From NCBI GenBank assembly GCA_031761405.1, contig JASEVX010000008.1, forward strand, positions 41,147,175 through 41,211,174: a stretch of DNA of 64,000 bases, written 5' to 3'. Origin of the DNA: Serripes groenlandicus. Taxonomy: Eukaryota; Mollusca; Bivalvia; Cardiida; Cardiidae. The notes under the pieces were generated by a model, which saw only the letters and a program-made list of their open reading frames with translations, ran no database searches and was not told the origin of the DNA. The first letter of the stretch is position 1. Every line of letters starts with the position of its first letter. The position numbers were made by a program, and so were the translations under genes. This document shows positions 63,726-64,000 of this stretch, piece after piece.

Positions 63726-64000
63726 TATTTATGTATTTGTAGCTGTTAAGTGGTTATTGTGTAAGGGAGGTGAAAAAAATAATATTTTCATTAAATGCGT
63801 GTTGCCGTATTATAGTCTGATTGAACGGCGCTCTATGAAAACCAACCCCAATGCAACATGCAGTCTAATCTGGCTGACCGCGCTACACTGTTCACCTATT
63901 AAAAACTTCTGTCAATCAATGCCCAGTTTTGGATACGTTTGCATGAATTCGCAAACGGGTCTTTTTCCACCCTGGCCTCCACTGTTTGCACATTCAACAC

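Overview
This window is eukaryotic nuclear DNA, most likely from a bivalve mollusc. That assignment is inferred from metazoan-type beta-tubulins split by GT-AG introns, AT-rich noncoding DNA full of tRNA-derived SINEs, short inverted-repeat transposons and minisatellites, and dispersed repeats of a style seen in clam and mussel genomes. The species cannot be fixed from sequence alone. The only clear host protein-coding genes are five beta-tubulin copies. Everything else I can support is repeat, mobile element or flanking sequence.

Layout. Four complete genes lie head to tail on the + strand (ATG to stop: 4099-7432, 15854-19123, 32701-40052, 47280-51224). A fifth lies inverted at the right end (61858-63512, minus strand) and loses its first exon beyond the window. 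Each complete gene has exons of 57, 465 and 816 nt with the first intron after codon 19 and the second after codon 174, and encodes 445 residues. Genes 3 and 4 encode identical proteins, gene 2 differs at one residue and gene 1 at two. Gene 5 has its own changes and a tail two residues longer. The introns differ greatly in size and content.

The genes sit in large duplicated units. From 5' to 3', units 1 to 3 contain a satellite of about 195 bp, a SINE, the promoter, the gene, a conserved 3' flank carrying a palindromic TGACGTCA, a second SINE fragment and a 59-bp tandem array. On top of this frame individual units have acquired private expansions: a 42-bp repeat grown from inside a SINE (units 1 and 2), a 61-bp repeat grown from a segment upstream of the promoter (unit 3), a 34/23-bp repeat of 2.5 kb (end of unit 2) and a 13-bp repeat (end of unit 1). 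Gene 4 keeps the 3' flank but has an unrelated promoter. Gene 5 is close to gene 1 in intron 2 but has an unrelated 3' flank.

Mobile DNA includes seven good copies of a roughly 230-bp TTAA-flanked MITE with piggyBac-like termini, several foldback MITEs, at least three SINE families, a 2.7-kb PIF/Harbinger transposon with TTA target duplications and a dead transposase (54749-57430), and a SINE whose tRNA A-box region is tandemly repeated eleven times (53189-53430). A 200-N assembly gap (46183-46382) interrupts the third 59-bp array. I see no new enzymatic system. The notable biology is how the repeats, gene conversion and duplications have built this tubulin array.
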